Shown here one piece after another: positions 24,388-33,591 of a DNA stretch of 64,000 bases (the first letter of the stretch is position 1; each line of letters opens with the position of its first letter). The DNA is taken from contig JBBQZQ010000003.1 in NCBI GenBank assembly GCA_038207565.1, positions 1 through 64,000 on the forward strand. Direction: 5' to 3'. The translations under genes and the position numbers were made by a program. The stretch comes from JALZAI01 sp038207565 (GTDB lineage: Bacteria; Actinomycetota; Actinomycetes; Mycobacteriales; Jatrophihabitantaceae). The notes beneath the pieces were generated by a model that worked only from the letters and a program-made list of their open reading frames with translations, made no database searches and was not told where the DNA came from.

Positions 24388-25053
24388 ATGACCCCTGACC
24401 AGGGGGTGTGTGTGGCGCTGATCTACGACTGCAACGACGCGACGATGCGCAGCGCCGCGCTGTCGTCGGCCGCGCATTGCGTCGCCTCCGGCCAGCTGGT
24501 CGTGTTGCCCACCGACACCGTCTACGGCGTGGGAGCGGACGCATTCGACACCGCCGCGATCGCCGACCTGCTCGCGGCCAAGGGGCGTGGCCGTGACATG
24601 CCGGTCCCCGTCCTCGTCGGGTCGTGGACCACGATCGAGGGGCTGGCCAGCAGCGTGTCCACGCGGACCTGGGACCTCATCGAGTCGTTCTGGCCGGGCG
24701 GGCTGACGCTGGTCGTCGAACACGCGCAGTCCCTCAGCTGGGATCTCGGTGACGCGCGCGGCACCGTCGCGGTGCGGATGCCGCTGCATCCGGTGGCGAT
24801 CGAGCTGCTGGAATCCACCGGGCCCCTGGGTGTCTCGAGCGCGAACCGTACCGGCCAACCGCCGGCCCTGACCGCGGCGGATGCGCAGGCGCAACTCGGC
24901 GACGACGTGGCCGTATACCTCGACGGCGGGACGGCGCGGACGGGCGTCGCGTCCACGATCGTCGACGTGACCGGTGAGGTGCCGCGGGTGCTGCGGGCCG
25001 GCGCCGTGGGACTCGACGAGCTGCGTGCCGTCGTCCCGGACATCGCCGGATAA
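24388..25053 (+). CDS. tsaC: L-threonylcarbamoyladenylate synthase (Sua5/YrdC/TsaC)
   Basis: A 221-residue YrdC-fold enzyme making threonylcarbamoyl-AMP from threonine, bicarbonate and ATP for the t6A modification at position 37 of ANN-decoding tRNAs. Signatures are LPTDTVYGVGADAF, the KGRGRDMPVPVLV lysine/arginine loop, SFWPGGLTLV and GVSSANRTGQPP. A GTG at 24412 would give a shorter form beginning VALIYDC, closer to many homologues, so the true start is uncertain by 8 codons. Confidence 0.93.
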   Translation: MTPDQGVCVALIYDCNDATMRSAALSSAAHCVASGQLVVLPTDTVYGVGADAFDTAAIADLLAAKGRGRDMPVPVLVGSWTTIEGLASSVSTRTWDLIESFWPGGLTLVVEHAQSLSWDLGDARGTVAVRMPLHPVAIELLESTGPLGVSSANRTGQPPALTAADAQAQLGDDVAVYLDGGTARTGVASTIVDVTGEVPRVLRAGAVGLDELRAVVPDIAG

Positions 25054-25063
25054 GGGCGATCGG

Positions 25064-26272
25064 ATGAGTTCCGTCGGCACGCATCCCAGCCTCGAGTACC
25101 TGCTCGTGGCCGCGGTGGCCGGCGCCGGTACCTACCTCGCGACGCCGGCAGCGCGCGCGATCGCGGTCGCCTGGGGTGCTATCGCCCGTCCTCGCGACCG
25201 CGACGTCCACGCGGTCGCCATCCCCCGCCTTGGTGGGCTCGGCATCCTGCTGGGCCTGTCCTTGGCGGTCTTCGTGGCCCGCCAGCTGCCCACCTTGGGT
25301 GCCGCGTTCCACAACGGGCCGGAAATCCCGTGGATCATTGCGTCGGCGCTGCTGATCTGCTTCATCGGTGCGCTCGACGACCGCTACGAACTGGACTCGA
25401 TCACCAAGCTCGCCGGGCAGGTGCTGGCGACCGGACTGATGGTGACTCGGGGCGGCGTCCAGCTCGCCTACATCTACCTGCCCTTCGGCAATACCGGAAC
25501 GCTGATCCTGAGCCGCGACATCGCGATCCCGCTGACGATCCTGCTGACCGTCCTGACAATCAACGCCATCAACTTCGTCGACGGGCTGGACGGGCTGGCG
25601 GCCGGGGTGACGGCGATTGCAGCGGCGTCGTTCTTCGTCTTCTCCTACCACCTGGCGCAGAGCAACTTCATCGACGTCGCCGCTGCCCCGACCCTGCTGA
25701 GTGCGGTACTGCTTGGCGCGTGCGTCGGGTTCCTGCCGCACAACTTCGTCCCCGCCCGGGTGTTCATGGGCGACTCGGGATCGATGCTGATCGGGCTGAT
25801 GCTCGCTGCGGCCGCGACGACTGCGACGACGAGTACCGACCCGCAGACACTGAACGACGCCGGGAAGTACTTGCCGATCGCACTACCGTTACTGACCACG
25901 ATCGCAGTGCTCGCCATTCCGTTCGTCGACCTGCTGCTCGCGGTGATCCGTCGTCTTGCCCACGGTCAATCGCCGTTCGCTCCGGACAAGCGCCACCTGC
26001 ACCATCGGCTGCTCGAGCTCGGCCACAGCCACCGCCGCGCGGTCCTGCTGATGTATTTCTGGTCGGCGCTGCTCGCGTTCGGAGCCACCGGCTTCTCGAT
26101 CTTCCACGGCGCGTGGGTGCTCGTGATCATGCTGCTGGCGGGTGTCGCGATCGGCACCATCATGCTTGTCGTGCCGCGCCTGCAGCGGCGTCGTAAAGTG
26201 GCGCATTACCCCGATCAGGCCCAGTGGCGCACCGAAGCCACGCGCTCCGGTGCGGGTCGGGGTGCGCCATGA
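25064..26272 (+). CDS. wecA: MraY/WecA-type undecaprenyl-phosphate sugar-phosphate transferase
   Basis: A 402-residue polytopic membrane enzyme (about 10-11 helices) that transfers a HexNAc-1-phosphate from a UDP-sugar to a polyprenyl phosphate, starting cell-wall glycan linker synthesis. Motifs are IPRLGGLGI, the Mg-binding DDR in GALDDRYEL, NAINFVDGLDGLAAG, MGDSGSMLIG, and the cytoplasmic HLHHRLLELG. The last is typical of the WecA/TagO/Rv1302 branch rather than MraY. The sugar is probably GlcNAc, by analogy. It starts 10 bp after tsaC and precedes the ATP synthase operon, as in mycobacteria. Confidence 0.92.
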   Translation: MSSVGTHPSLEYLLVAAVAGAGTYLATPAARAIAVAWGAIARPRDRDVHAVAIPRLGGLGILLGLSLAVFVARQLPTLGAAFHNGPEIPWIIASALLICFIGALDDRYELDSITKLAGQVLATGLMVTRGGVQLAYIYLPFGNTGTLILSRDIAIPLTILLTVLTINAINFVDGLDGLAAGVTAIAAASFFVFSYHLAQSNFIDVAAAPTLLSAVLLGACVGFLPHNFVPARVFMGDSGSMLIGLMLAAAATTATTSTDPQTLNDAGKYLPIALPLLTTIAVLAIPFVDLLLAVIRRLAHGQSPFAPDKRHLHHRLLELGHSHRRAVLLMYFWSALLAFGATGFSIFHGAWVLVIMLLAGVAIGTIMLVVPRLQRRRKVAHYPDQAQWRTEATRSGAGRGAP

Positions 26273-26388
26273 GCGCCTACTGAGCGCTGTGATACCTTCG
26301 CCACGCCGCTGAAACGGGAGACTCATTCCTTTTCGAGTGAGCGGAGACCTGCCTACTTTTCGGACGTTGCGAACTCTAGGAGCCGCCC

Positions 26389-26427
26389 GTGAGTGATGTC
26401 AGAGCACAGGCGTCCACGACTCGTTAG
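26389..26427 (+). other. possible 12-residue leader peptide before the ATP synthase operon
   Basis: AGGAG followed at good spacing by a GTG at 26389 opens a 12-codon frame (MSDVRAQASTTR, then TAG) ending 14 bases before the first atp gene. It may be a translational leader. Its short length makes chance occurrence plausible. Confidence 0.25.
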
Positions 26428-26441
26428 GCGATAGGACATCA

Positions 26442-26648
26442 GTGGCCCGCACAGAGCTCGGTTGGCCGCAGTTCCTGACCATGGGATCAGTAACCGGGGG
26501 TGTCGTAGTAGCCGGGCTCGTCCTCGGATTAGTTGTCGATACTCTGCTCGACACGGCCCCGGTGTTCTTGTTCGTCGGGCTTCTTTTGGGCATTGTCGGA
26601 GCCGTCGTGTACATCGTCGTCACCATCCGTACCTATCTCAAGACCTGA
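26442..26648 (+). CDS. AtpZ/AtpI-like small membrane protein
   Basis: A 68-residue protein with two transmembrane helices (TMGSVTGGVVVAGLVLGLVVDTLL and VFLFVGLLLGIVGAVVYIVV). The G-x-x-x-G packing and the acidic residue at the helix border are typical of the AtpZ/AtpI family that precedes atpB. Such proteins are thought to aid ion uptake or c-ring assembly of the ATP synthase. The stop is contiguous with the next gene's start. Confidence 0.75.
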   Translation: MARTELGWPQFLTMGSVTGGVVVAGLVLGLVVDTLLDTAPVFLFVGLLLGIVGAVVYIVVTIRTYLKT

Positions 26649-27065
26649 GTGGAGACCAGACTCGTGGAACCGGCCGTATTCACACCGGTGTCTGCCGTTG
26701 CGAACCTGCGCAGATCGGCGATGCTGTCCGCCGTGATCGGTGGTCTGAGCATCGTGGTGCTCGCGTTCGCCGGGCACCCGCTGATCGGTGTGTTCGGCAC
26801 GCTCGGGCTCGCCCTCGGCGCCGCCAACAACTGGCTGCTGCAGCGCTCAGTCCTGCAGTTCGCCTCCGATCAGACGATGAACAAGGCGAAGTTGAGTCGC
26901 GGCGTCATGGCCCGTCTCGGAGCGTTGACGCTGATCGCCATCGGGCTTGCGTTACTGGTGCGTCCTGACGGCATCGGGGTATTCGTCGGACTGGCCGTGT
27001 TCCAGGTGATGATGCTGGTCGGCGCGGCGGTTCCGGTCTTCCGCAGTCTGCGACCCACGGTATGA
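26649..27065 (+). CDS. ATP synthase I-like membrane protein
   Basis: A 138-residue protein with four hydrophobic segments (MLSAVIGGLSIVVLAFAG, PLIGVFGTLGLALGAANNWLL, LGALTLIAIGLALLV and FVGLAVFQVMMLVGAAVPVF). Position and topology match the AtpI / Rv1303-type protein upstream of atpB in actinobacteria. It is proposed to chaperone c-ring assembly. It starts at a GTG directly after the preceding stop and overlaps atpB by 4 bases. Confidence 0.75.
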   Translation: METRLVEPAVFTPVSAVANLRRSAMLSAVIGGLSIVVLAFAGHPLIGVFGTLGLALGAANNWLLQRSVLQFASDQTMNKAKLSRGVMARLGALTLIAIGLALLVRPDGIGVFVGLAVFQVMMLVGAAVPVFRSLRPTV

Positions 27066-27790
27066 GCGCCGCACCCATGGCCGTCGAGATCGAGGTCGGC
27101 CACCACATCGAGTGGCACGTCTTCGGCGTCACGCTGAACGGCGACACCATCACCGGCACGCTCATCGCCGGCGGCATCATCATCGCGCTCGGCCTGCTGA
27201 TGCGCCGCCGGCTCAGTGCCCGTAAACCCGGCGGCATCCAGCTCTTCTTCGAGACCGTCGTGGACCAGGTCGAGAAGCAGGTCGAGGACTCGATGGGCAT
27301 CAAGACGGCGCCGTTCGTCGTGCCCCTCGCCATGACGCTCTTCCTGTTCATCCTGGTCGCGAACTGGCTGGCGATCATCCCCACCGGGCACAAACCCGAG
27401 TTCGTCCCGCCTCCCGCGTCCGACGTGAACCTCACCTACGCACTCGCGGCGTTCGTGATCGGCTGGATGCACGTCACCGGGATCCGCAAGAAAGGCGTGC
27501 GCGGTTACTACCACCATCTCGTCACGCCGAAGCTCTGGATGCTGCCGCTGAACCTGATCGAAGAGGTCATGCGTCCGGTCACGCTGGCCCTCCGACTCTT
27601 CGGCAACATCTTCTCCGGCGTCATCATGCTGTCGCTGATCGCGCTGTTCCCGGCCTACATCCTGTGGGCGCCGGAGATCATCTGGAAGCTGTTCGACGCT
27701 TTCATCGGTCTCATCCAGGCCTTCATCTTCGCCCTGCTGACGATCCTGTACTTCAGCTCGGTCAAGCCTTCGCGGGAGGGCGCGCACTGA
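27062..27790 (+). CDS. atpB: ATP synthase Fo subunit a
   Basis: A 242-residue integral membrane subunit forming the proton half-channels beside the c-ring. The essential arginine lies in VTLALRLFGNIFSG on the long horizontal helix. IGLIQAFIFALLTILYFSS is the conserved C-terminal helix. The ATG overlaps the upstream stop; ATG 27077 (MAVEIEV) is an alternative start five codons in. It is the first structural gene of a complete B-E-F-H-A-G-D-C operon. Confidence 0.95.
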   Translation: MSAAPMAVEIEVGHHIEWHVFGVTLNGDTITGTLIAGGIIIALGLLMRRRLSARKPGGIQLFFETVVDQVEKQVEDSMGIKTAPFVVPLAMTLFLFILVANWLAIIPTGHKPEFVPPPASDVNLTYALAAFVIGWMHVTGIRKKGVRGYYHHLVTPKLWMLPLNLIEEVMRPVTLALRLFGNIFSGVIMLSLIALFPAYILWAPEIIWKLFDAFIGLIQAFIFALLTILYFSSVKPSREGAH

Positions 27791-27878
27791 CCCGGGTAAG
27801 GCGCCGAATCCCGGGCAAGAACAATGCATTCGCACGACTTCATCGTCAGACGTAACAGAAGGAACCAGAGGAGAGCTC

Positions 27879-28130
27879 ATGGCAACAACAGGATCGATCG
27901 AGATCGCCGGCGGTCTGATCGGCGGCGGCATGGCGCTCGGCGGCGGTGCCGTCGGTGCCGCGATCGGTGACGGTCTGGCCGGCAGTTCGCTGATTCAGGG
28001 CGTGGCTCGGCAGCCGGAGGCGCAGGGTCAGTTGCAGACGCTGTTCTTCCTGACGGTCGGCCTTGTCGAGGCGGCATACTTCATCAACCTCGCCTTCGCG
28101 GTCCTGTTCGTCTTCGTCATCCCTACCTGA
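27879..28130 (+). CDS. atpE: ATP synthase Fo subunit c
   Basis: An 83-residue hairpin of two transmembrane helices joined by the polar loop RQPEAQGQ, present as a ring in the membrane. E64 in GLVEAAYFIN is the proton-carrying carboxylate. The Gly-rich first helix (GGGMALGGGAVGAAIGDG) packs the ring. AGAGGAG provides the ribosome binding site. Residues corresponding to the bedaquiline site of mycobacteria (D31, L62, E64, A66, I69 here) are conserved. Confidence 0.96.
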   Translation: MATTGSIEIAGGLIGGGMALGGGAVGAAIGDGLAGSSLIQGVARQPEAQGQLQTLFFLTVGLVEAAYFINLAFAVLFVFVIPT

Positions 28131-28152
28131 CCCGGACCGAGACACCGACGTC

Positions 28153-28737
28153 ATGGCACATTCTGGAACCGTTCTTGCGGCGAGCAACTTCCTGCTCCCG
28201 AACGCGACGTTCATCGCGGAGTTCATCGCCTTCCTGCTGATCCTCGTGATCATCAGGCGCTACATCGTGCCCCCGGTGCAGAAAGCGATGCGGGAACGCC
28301 AGGCAATCATCAGCCAGCAGATGGAAGACGCCGACAACGCCCGCAAGCAGCTGGCCGAGGCCGAATCCGCACATCAGCAGGCGTTGTCGGAGGCACGGAC
28401 CGAGGCGGCGCAGATCCGGGAGAACGCGCGTGCGGAGGCGCAGCGCACGGTCGAGGAACTGCGCAAGCAGGCGCAGGAGGAGTCGGCCCGGATCGTCGCC
28501 CGTGGCGAGGAGCAGCTGGCCCGTCAGCGCAGTGCGATCGTGCGTGAGTTGCGTGCCGAGATCGGGACGCTGGCGGTCGAGCTCGCGGAGAAGATCGTCG
28601 ACCAGCGTCTGCGCGACGACGCACAGGTCAGCGCGACGGTCGACGCGTTCATCGCGGGCCTCGACGCCAAGGACAATGCGGATGCCAGTGCGCGCTCCAC
28701 GTCCTCGCCGGGTCCGTCGGCTGGTTCCTTGACATGA
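28153..28737 (+). CDS. atpF: ATP synthase Fo subunit b
   Basis: A 194-residue stator subunit: one N-terminal transmembrane helix (FIAEFIAFLLILVIIRRYI), then a long charged alpha helix to ~170 that forms the peripheral stalk. It ends in a Ser/Pro-rich tail. It is a separate gene from delta, unlike the fused b-delta of mycobacteria. Its last codon overlaps the atpH start (ATGA). Confidence 0.93.
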   Translation: MAHSGTVLAASNFLLPNATFIAEFIAFLLILVIIRRYIVPPVQKAMRERQAIISQQMEDADNARKQLAEAESAHQQALSEARTEAAQIRENARAEAQRTVEELRKQAQEESARIVARGEEQLARQRSAIVRELRAEIGTLAVELAEKIVDQRLRDDAQVSATVDAFIAGLDAKDNADASARSTSSPGPSAGSLT

Positions 28738-29558
28738 TGCACGCTGCCAGTCGCCAGGCGCTTGAGACCCTGAGTCCGCGCGTCCAGGCGGCTCAGAGCA
28801 AGTTTCAGTCGATGGACAGCCGGATTGGGTTTGCCGCCGAGCTGTACTCGGTGGCAACACTGCTGTCCGCCCAGCCCCGGCTACGCCGGATGCTGGCCGA
28901 TCCGGCGACCTCCGGGGACGCCCGGGCGGGCCTCGCGTCGGCGCTGCTGGAGAACAGGGTCAGCCCGAGCGCCCTGCAAGTGGTGAAGGACGCCGTCGGG
29001 CTTCGTTGGTCCTCACCGTGGGATCTGCTCGACGCGATCGAGTGGGCAGGCGACGACGTCCTGCTGGCCTCGGCCGAGCAGGAGAACGTCACCGATTCGG
29101 TCGAGGACGAGTTGTTCCGCTTCGAGCGCATCCTGGACAACGAAACCAACCTGACCACGCTGCTCGACGAGCAGTCGGCGACGCCCGAGCGGCGGCGCGA
29201 ACTGCTGCACAGTGTCGTGGGCGAGAAGGTGCACCCGGTCACGCTCGCGTTGCTCGAGCACGCGGTGAGCAGCCAGCGCAAGCGCAGCGTGCTGCTGGCC
29301 ATCGACGACCTCATCGAGGCAGCCGCGAAACGTCGCGACCGCTCCGTGGCCCGCGTTGTCTCGGCGGTCGAGCTCACCGGCGACCAGGAACGCAACCTGG
29401 CGAGCGCGTTATCCACCTTGTACGGCCGGCGCATCGACGTGCGCTACGCGGTCGACCCTCGAATTCGCGGCGGCCTGGTCGTGCGCGTCGGTGACGAAGT
29501 CATCGACGGCAGCGTGGCCGCACGATTTGTCCAGGCCCGTATCGCTTTCGCGAGCTGA
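28734..29558 (+). CDS. atpH: ATP synthase F1 subunit delta
   Basis: A 274-residue stator subunit linking the b stalk to the top of F1. It is longer than the ~180-residue enterobacterial delta; the extra N-terminal helical region (to ~90) is normal for actinobacteria other than mycobacteria. The C-terminal OSCP signature is visible as RIDVRYAVDPRIRGGLVVRVGDEVIDGS with the stop shortly after. It overlaps atpF by 4 bases. Confidence 0.93.
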   Translation: MMHAASRQALETLSPRVQAAQSKFQSMDSRIGFAAELYSVATLLSAQPRLRRMLADPATSGDARAGLASALLENRVSPSALQVVKDAVGLRWSSPWDLLDAIEWAGDDVLLASAEQENVTDSVEDELFRFERILDNETNLTTLLDEQSATPERRRELLHSVVGEKVHPVTLALLEHAVSSQRKRSVLLAIDDLIEAAAKRRDRSVARVVSAVELTGDQERNLASALSTLYGRRIDVRYAVDPRIRGGLVVRVGDEVIDGSVAARFVQARIAFAS

Positions 29559-29620
29559 TCAGCTCCACCGGCACCACCCACGAAGCCAGCCGAACATCCG
29601 AACAGCAGAGGACATACAAG

Positions 29621-31183
29621 ATGGCAGAGCTGACGATCTCCGCAGATGAGATCCGGGGAGCGATCGAGAGCTACGTCTCCTCCTACTCGCCCGAGGCCTC
29701 GCGCGAGGAGGTCGGCATCGTCGCCGAGACCGGCGACGGCATCGCCCGTGTCGAAGGACTGCCGAGCGCGATGGCCAACGAGCTGCTCGAATTCGGTGGC
29801 GGCGTGCTGGGCATCGCGCTCAACCTCGACGTCCGCGACATCGGCGTGGTCATCCTGGGCGACGCGTCCAAGATCGAGGAAGGCCAGGAGGTCAAGCGGA
29901 CCGGGGAGATTCTCTCGGTGGCGGTGGGTGATGCCTACCTCGGTCGCGTGGTCAACCCGCTGGGTGACCCGATCGACGGACAGGGCGAGATCGCTTCCGA
30001 CGAGCGCCGCGCGCTCGAACTGCAGGCCCCGACGGTGGTTCAGCGCCAGGAAGTCCGCGAGCCGCTCCTGACCGGCATCAAGGCCATCGACGCGATGACC
30101 GCGATCGGCCGTGGCCAGCGCCAGCTGATCATCGGTGACCGGCAGACCGGCAAGAGCACGGTCTGCCTGGACGCGATCATCAACCAGCGCGACAACTGGA
30201 AGACCGGCGATCCGCAGAAGCAGGTGCGCTGCATCTACGTCGCTATCGGCCAGAAGGGTTCCACCATCGCAGCGTCGCGGCAGACGCTCGATGCCGCGGG
30301 GGCGATGGAATACACGACGATCGTCGCTGCACCGGCGTCGGACTCGGCAGGCTTCAAGTACCTCGCCCCCTACACCGGCTCCGCCATCGGCCAGCACTGG
30401 ATGTATCAGGGCTTGCACGTGCTGATCGTGTTCGACGACCTGAGCAAGCAGGCCGAGGCCTATCGCGCCGTGTCACTGCTGCTGCGCCGCCCGCCGGGAC
30501 GCGAGGCGTACCCCGGTGACGTCTTCTACCTGCACAGCCGGCTGCTCGAGCGTTGCGCCAAGCTTTCCGACGAACTCGGCGGCGGGTCGATGACCGGCCT
30601 GCCGATCATCGAGACCAAGGGCAACGACGTGTCGGCCTACATCCCGACGAACGTCATCTCGATCACCGACGGCCAGTGCTTCCTGGAGACCGACCTGTTC
30701 AATGCCGGTGTGCGCCCGGCCGTGAACGTCGGCATCTCGGTGTCGCGCGTCGGCGGTGCGGCGCAGCCCAAGGCGATGCGGGACGTGGCCGGACGGCTGC
30801 GGGTGGACCTCGCCCAGTATCGCGAACTGGAGGCCTTCGCCGCCTTCGGTTCCGACCTGGACCGCGCCAGCCAGCAGCAGTTGGCCCGTGGTGCCCGGCT
30901 GGTGGAACTGCTCAAGCAGCCGGCATCCTCGCCCTATCCGGTGGGCCGTGAGATCGCGTCGATCTGGGCTGGCACGCGCGGTCACCTCGACGACATCGAC
31001 GTCGGCGACGTGCGCCGCTTCGAGGGTGAGTTCCTCGACTACATCGGACACAACGCCGAGGGTCTTTACGAGACGTTGGCCACGGCGAAGAAGTTCGACG
31101 ACGAGCTGAACGAGCAGATGGAGAAGCTCACGGCGGACTTCAAGAAGCAGTTCCAGCCGACTGAGAAGACGTCGGGGAACTAG
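29621..31183 (+). CDS. atpA: ATP synthase F1 subunit alpha
   Basis: A 520-residue non-catalytic nucleotide-binding subunit of the F1 hexamer. The N-terminal beta-barrel (to ~95) contains EVGIVAETGDGIARVEGL. Walker A is GDRQTGKST (about residue 170), followed by the QKGSTIA and DDLSKQAEAYR motifs. The arginine finger lies in ISVSRVGGAAQ. Length and motifs are ordinary. It is followed 3 bp later by atpG. Confidence 0.97.
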   Translation: MAELTISADEIRGAIESYVSSYSPEASREEVGIVAETGDGIARVEGLPSAMANELLEFGGGVLGIALNLDVRDIGVVILGDASKIEEGQEVKRTGEILSVAVGDAYLGRVVNPLGDPIDGQGEIASDERRALELQAPTVVQRQEVREPLLTGIKAIDAMTAIGRGQRQLIIGDRQTGKSTVCLDAIINQRDNWKTGDPQKQVRCIYVAIGQKGSTIAASRQTLDAAGAMEYTTIVAAPASDSAGFKYLAPYTGSAIGQHWMYQGLHVLIVFDDLSKQAEAYRAVSLLLRRPPGREAYPGDVFYLHSRLLERCAKLSDELGGGSMTGLPIIETKGNDVSAYIPTNVISITDGQCFLETDLFNAGVRPAVNVGISVSRVGGAAQPKAMRDVAGRLRVDLAQYRELEAFAAFGSDLDRASQQQLARGARLVELLKQPASSPYPVGREIASIWAGTRGHLDDIDVGDVRRFEGEFLDYIGHNAEGLYETLATAKKFDDELNEQMEKLTADFKKQFQPTEKTSGN

Positions 31184-31186
31184 CCG

Positions 31187-32134
31187 GTGGGGGCCCAGCT
31201 TCGCGTCTACCGACGGCGGATTCGATCCGTCCAGTCGACGCGCAAGATCACCAAGGCGATGGAGCTCATCGCCGCTTCGCGCATCGCCAAGGCGCAGGCG
31301 CGCATGAAGGCTGCCAGCCCGTACTCGCAGGAGCTCACCCGGGCGCTGGCGGCAGTGCTGCAGGACGACTCGCTCAAGCACCCGATGCTGACCGGCGTGG
31401 AGGATCCGCGTCGTACCGGCATCGTCGTGATCACGAGCGACCGCGGGCTGGCCGGCGGTTACAACGCCAATGCGCTGCGCGCCGCGAACGAGCTGGCCCG
31501 AAAGCTCGAGGCCGACGGCCGCGAGGTCGCGCGCTACGTCATCGGACGAAAGGGCCTCGCGTTCTACCGGTTCCGCCGTATCGAGCTGGCGGGTTCCTGG
31601 ACCGGATTCTCCGAGCAACCCGCCTTCGAGAACATCCGCGAGCTGACCGAGCAGCTCGAGATCGCACTTGCCGCGACGTCGAAGAACGACAGTGAAGGCG
31701 TCGAGGGTCTGGATGAGCTCTACATCGTCTACACCAAGTTCAAGAACTCGGTGTCGCAGGTGCCGGTCGCGGAGCAGTTGGCGCCGGTGAAGGCGGTCGA
31801 GGGCATCACCGATGCCGTCGAGGGCGGCGAGGGCAGCGATGACGAGAAGAAGGATCAAGTCGTCTACGAGTTCGAACCCGAGCCCGACGAGCTCATCGGG
31901 GCGCTGCTGCCGCGCTACATCAGTGCGCGCATCTTCACCGCGCTGCTCGAATCGGCGGCGTCGGAATCTGCTGCCCGGCGTCGCGCCATGAAGTCCGCGA
32001 GCGACAACGCCAACGAACTGATCAACACCTACACCCGGCTGGCCAACCAGGCCCGCCAGGCCGAGATCACCCAGGAAATCAGCGAGATCGTCGGTGGCGC
32101 CGACGCGCTCGCAGCAACAGGGAGCGACGAATGA
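31187..32134 (+). CDS. atpG: ATP synthase F1 subunit gamma
   Basis: A 315-residue central-stalk subunit. The N-terminal helix (RRRIRSVQSTRKITKAMELIAASRI) and the C-terminal helix (SASDNANELINTYTRLANQARQAEITQEISEIVGGADAL, seen in parts) form the rotating coiled coil. An acidic insert at ~205-225 (VEGGEGSDDEKKDQ) enlarges the globular domain beyond the 286 residues of E. coli. Actinobacterial gammas often have such an insert. It starts at a GTG and overlaps atpD by 4 bases. Confidence 0.95.
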   Translation: MGAQLRVYRRRIRSVQSTRKITKAMELIAASRIAKAQARMKAASPYSQELTRALAAVLQDDSLKHPMLTGVEDPRRTGIVVITSDRGLAGGYNANALRAANELARKLEADGREVARYVIGRKGLAFYRFRRIELAGSWTGFSEQPAFENIRELTEQLEIALAATSKNDSEGVEGLDELYIVYTKFKNSVSQVPVAEQLAPVKAVEGITDAVEGGEGSDDEKKDQVVYEFEPEPDELIGALLPRYISARIFTALLESAASESAARRRAMKSASDNANELINTYTRLANQARQAEITQEISEIVGGADALAATGSDE

Positions 32135-33588
32135 CCACACTGTTCGAGAGCGACACCGACAAGGGCGAGGCCGGCACCAGTTCGGGCCGCGTCGTGCGCG
32201 TCATCGGCCCGGTGGTCGACGTCGAGTTCGGCCGCAACGCCATCCCGGCTCTGTTCAACGCCCTCACCGTCGAGATCGAGTTGGGCGAGCTGTCCAAGAC
32301 GATGACACTCGAGGTCGCGCAGCACATCGGCGACGACATGGTGCGTGCCGTCGCGCTCCAGCCGACCGATGGACTCGTGCGCGGGTCCGAGGTCACCGAC
32401 ACCGGTTCGCCCATCACCGTTCCAGTCGGCAACGTGACGCTGGGGCATGTGTTCAACACCCTCGGCGAGCCGCTGGATGTGTCCGCAGACGAGCTCGACA
32501 TCCAGGAACGGTGGTCGATCCACCGCGAGCCCCCACCGTTCGACGAGCTTGAGAGCAAGACCGAGATGTTCTCGACCGGCATCAAGGTGCTCGACCTGCT
32601 GACGCCCTACGTCGTCGGCGGCAAGATCGGCCTGTTCGGCGGTGCCGGCGTGGGCAAGACCGTGCTCATCCAGGAGATGATCTACCGGGTCGCCGAGAAC
32701 TTCGGTGGCGTGTCGGTGTTCGCCGGTGTCGGCGAGCGCACCCGGGAGGGCAACGACCTCATCGCCGAGATGACCGAGTCGGGCGTCATCGAGAAGACCG
32801 CGCTGGTCTTCGGGCAGATGGATGAGCCCCCGGGCACGCGGCTGCGTGTGGCTCTGTCCGCGCTGACCATGGCCGAGTACTTCCGCGACGTCCAGCAACA
32901 GGACGTGTTGCTGTTCATCGACAACATCTTCCGGTTCACCCAGGCCGGTTCCGAGGTATCGACCCTGCTGGGCCGCATGCCGTCGGCTGTGGGTTACCAG
33001 CCGACCCTGGCCGACGAGATGGGTCAGCTGCAGGAGCGCATCACGTCGACGCGTGGTCACTCGATCACCTCGATGCAGGCGATCTATGTGCCGGCGGACG
33101 ACATCACCGACCCGGCGCCGCACACCACGTTCGCTCACCTCGACGCGACCACGGTGCTCTCCCGCCCGATCTCGGAGAAGGGCATTTACCCAGCAGTGGA
33201 CCCGCTCGACTCCACCTCGCGCATCCTCGCCGCCGACTACGTCGGTCAAGAGCACTACGAGGTCGCGCAGCGCACCAAGGAGATTCTGCAGCGCTACAAG
33301 GAACTGCAGGACATCATCGCGATCCTCGGGATCGACGAGCTGTCCGAAGAGGACAAGATCATTGTCGGCCGAGCGCGTCGGATGGAGCGGTTCCTGTCGC
33401 AGAACACGTTCGTGGCCGAGCAGTTCACCGGGATCCCCGGATCGTTCGTCCCCGTCGAGGAGACCATCGACGCGTTCAAGCGCTTGGGCAACGGTGATTT
33501 CGACAGCTACCCCGAGCAGGCGTTCTTCATGTGCGGTGGCATCGAGGACCTCGAGCGCAAGGCACACGAGCTCAAGGACTCCGAGTAA
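32131..33588 (+). CDS. atpD: ATP synthase F1 subunit beta
   Basis: A 485-residue catalytic subunit. Walker A is GGAGVGKTVLI (about residue 169), the catalytic glutamate lies in GERTREGND, Walker B is DVLLFIDNIFRFTQAGSE, and the DELSEED lever appears as DELSEEDK. These are the residues that synthesise or hydrolyse ATP at the three active sites. The ATG overlaps atpG's stop; atpC follows 3 bp after the TAA. Confidence 0.97.
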   Translation: MTTLFESDTDKGEAGTSSGRVVRVIGPVVDVEFGRNAIPALFNALTVEIELGELSKTMTLEVAQHIGDDMVRAVALQPTDGLVRGSEVTDTGSPITVPVGNVTLGHVFNTLGEPLDVSADELDIQERWSIHREPPPFDELESKTEMFSTGIKVLDLLTPYVVGGKIGLFGGAGVGKTVLIQEMIYRVAENFGGVSVFAGVGERTREGNDLIAEMTESGVIEKTALVFGQMDEPPGTRLRVALSALTMAEYFRDVQQQDVLLFIDNIFRFTQAGSEVSTLLGRMPSAVGYQPTLADEMGQLQERITSTRGHSITSMQAIYVPADDITDPAPHTTFAHLDATTVLSRPISEKGIYPAVDPLDSTSRILAADYVGQEHYEVAQRTKEILQRYKELQDIIAILGIDELSEEDKIIVGRARRMERFLSQNTFVAEQFTGIPGSFVPVEETIDAFKRLGNGDFDSYPEQAFFMCGGIEDLERKAHELKDSE

Positions 33589-33591
33589 CGC

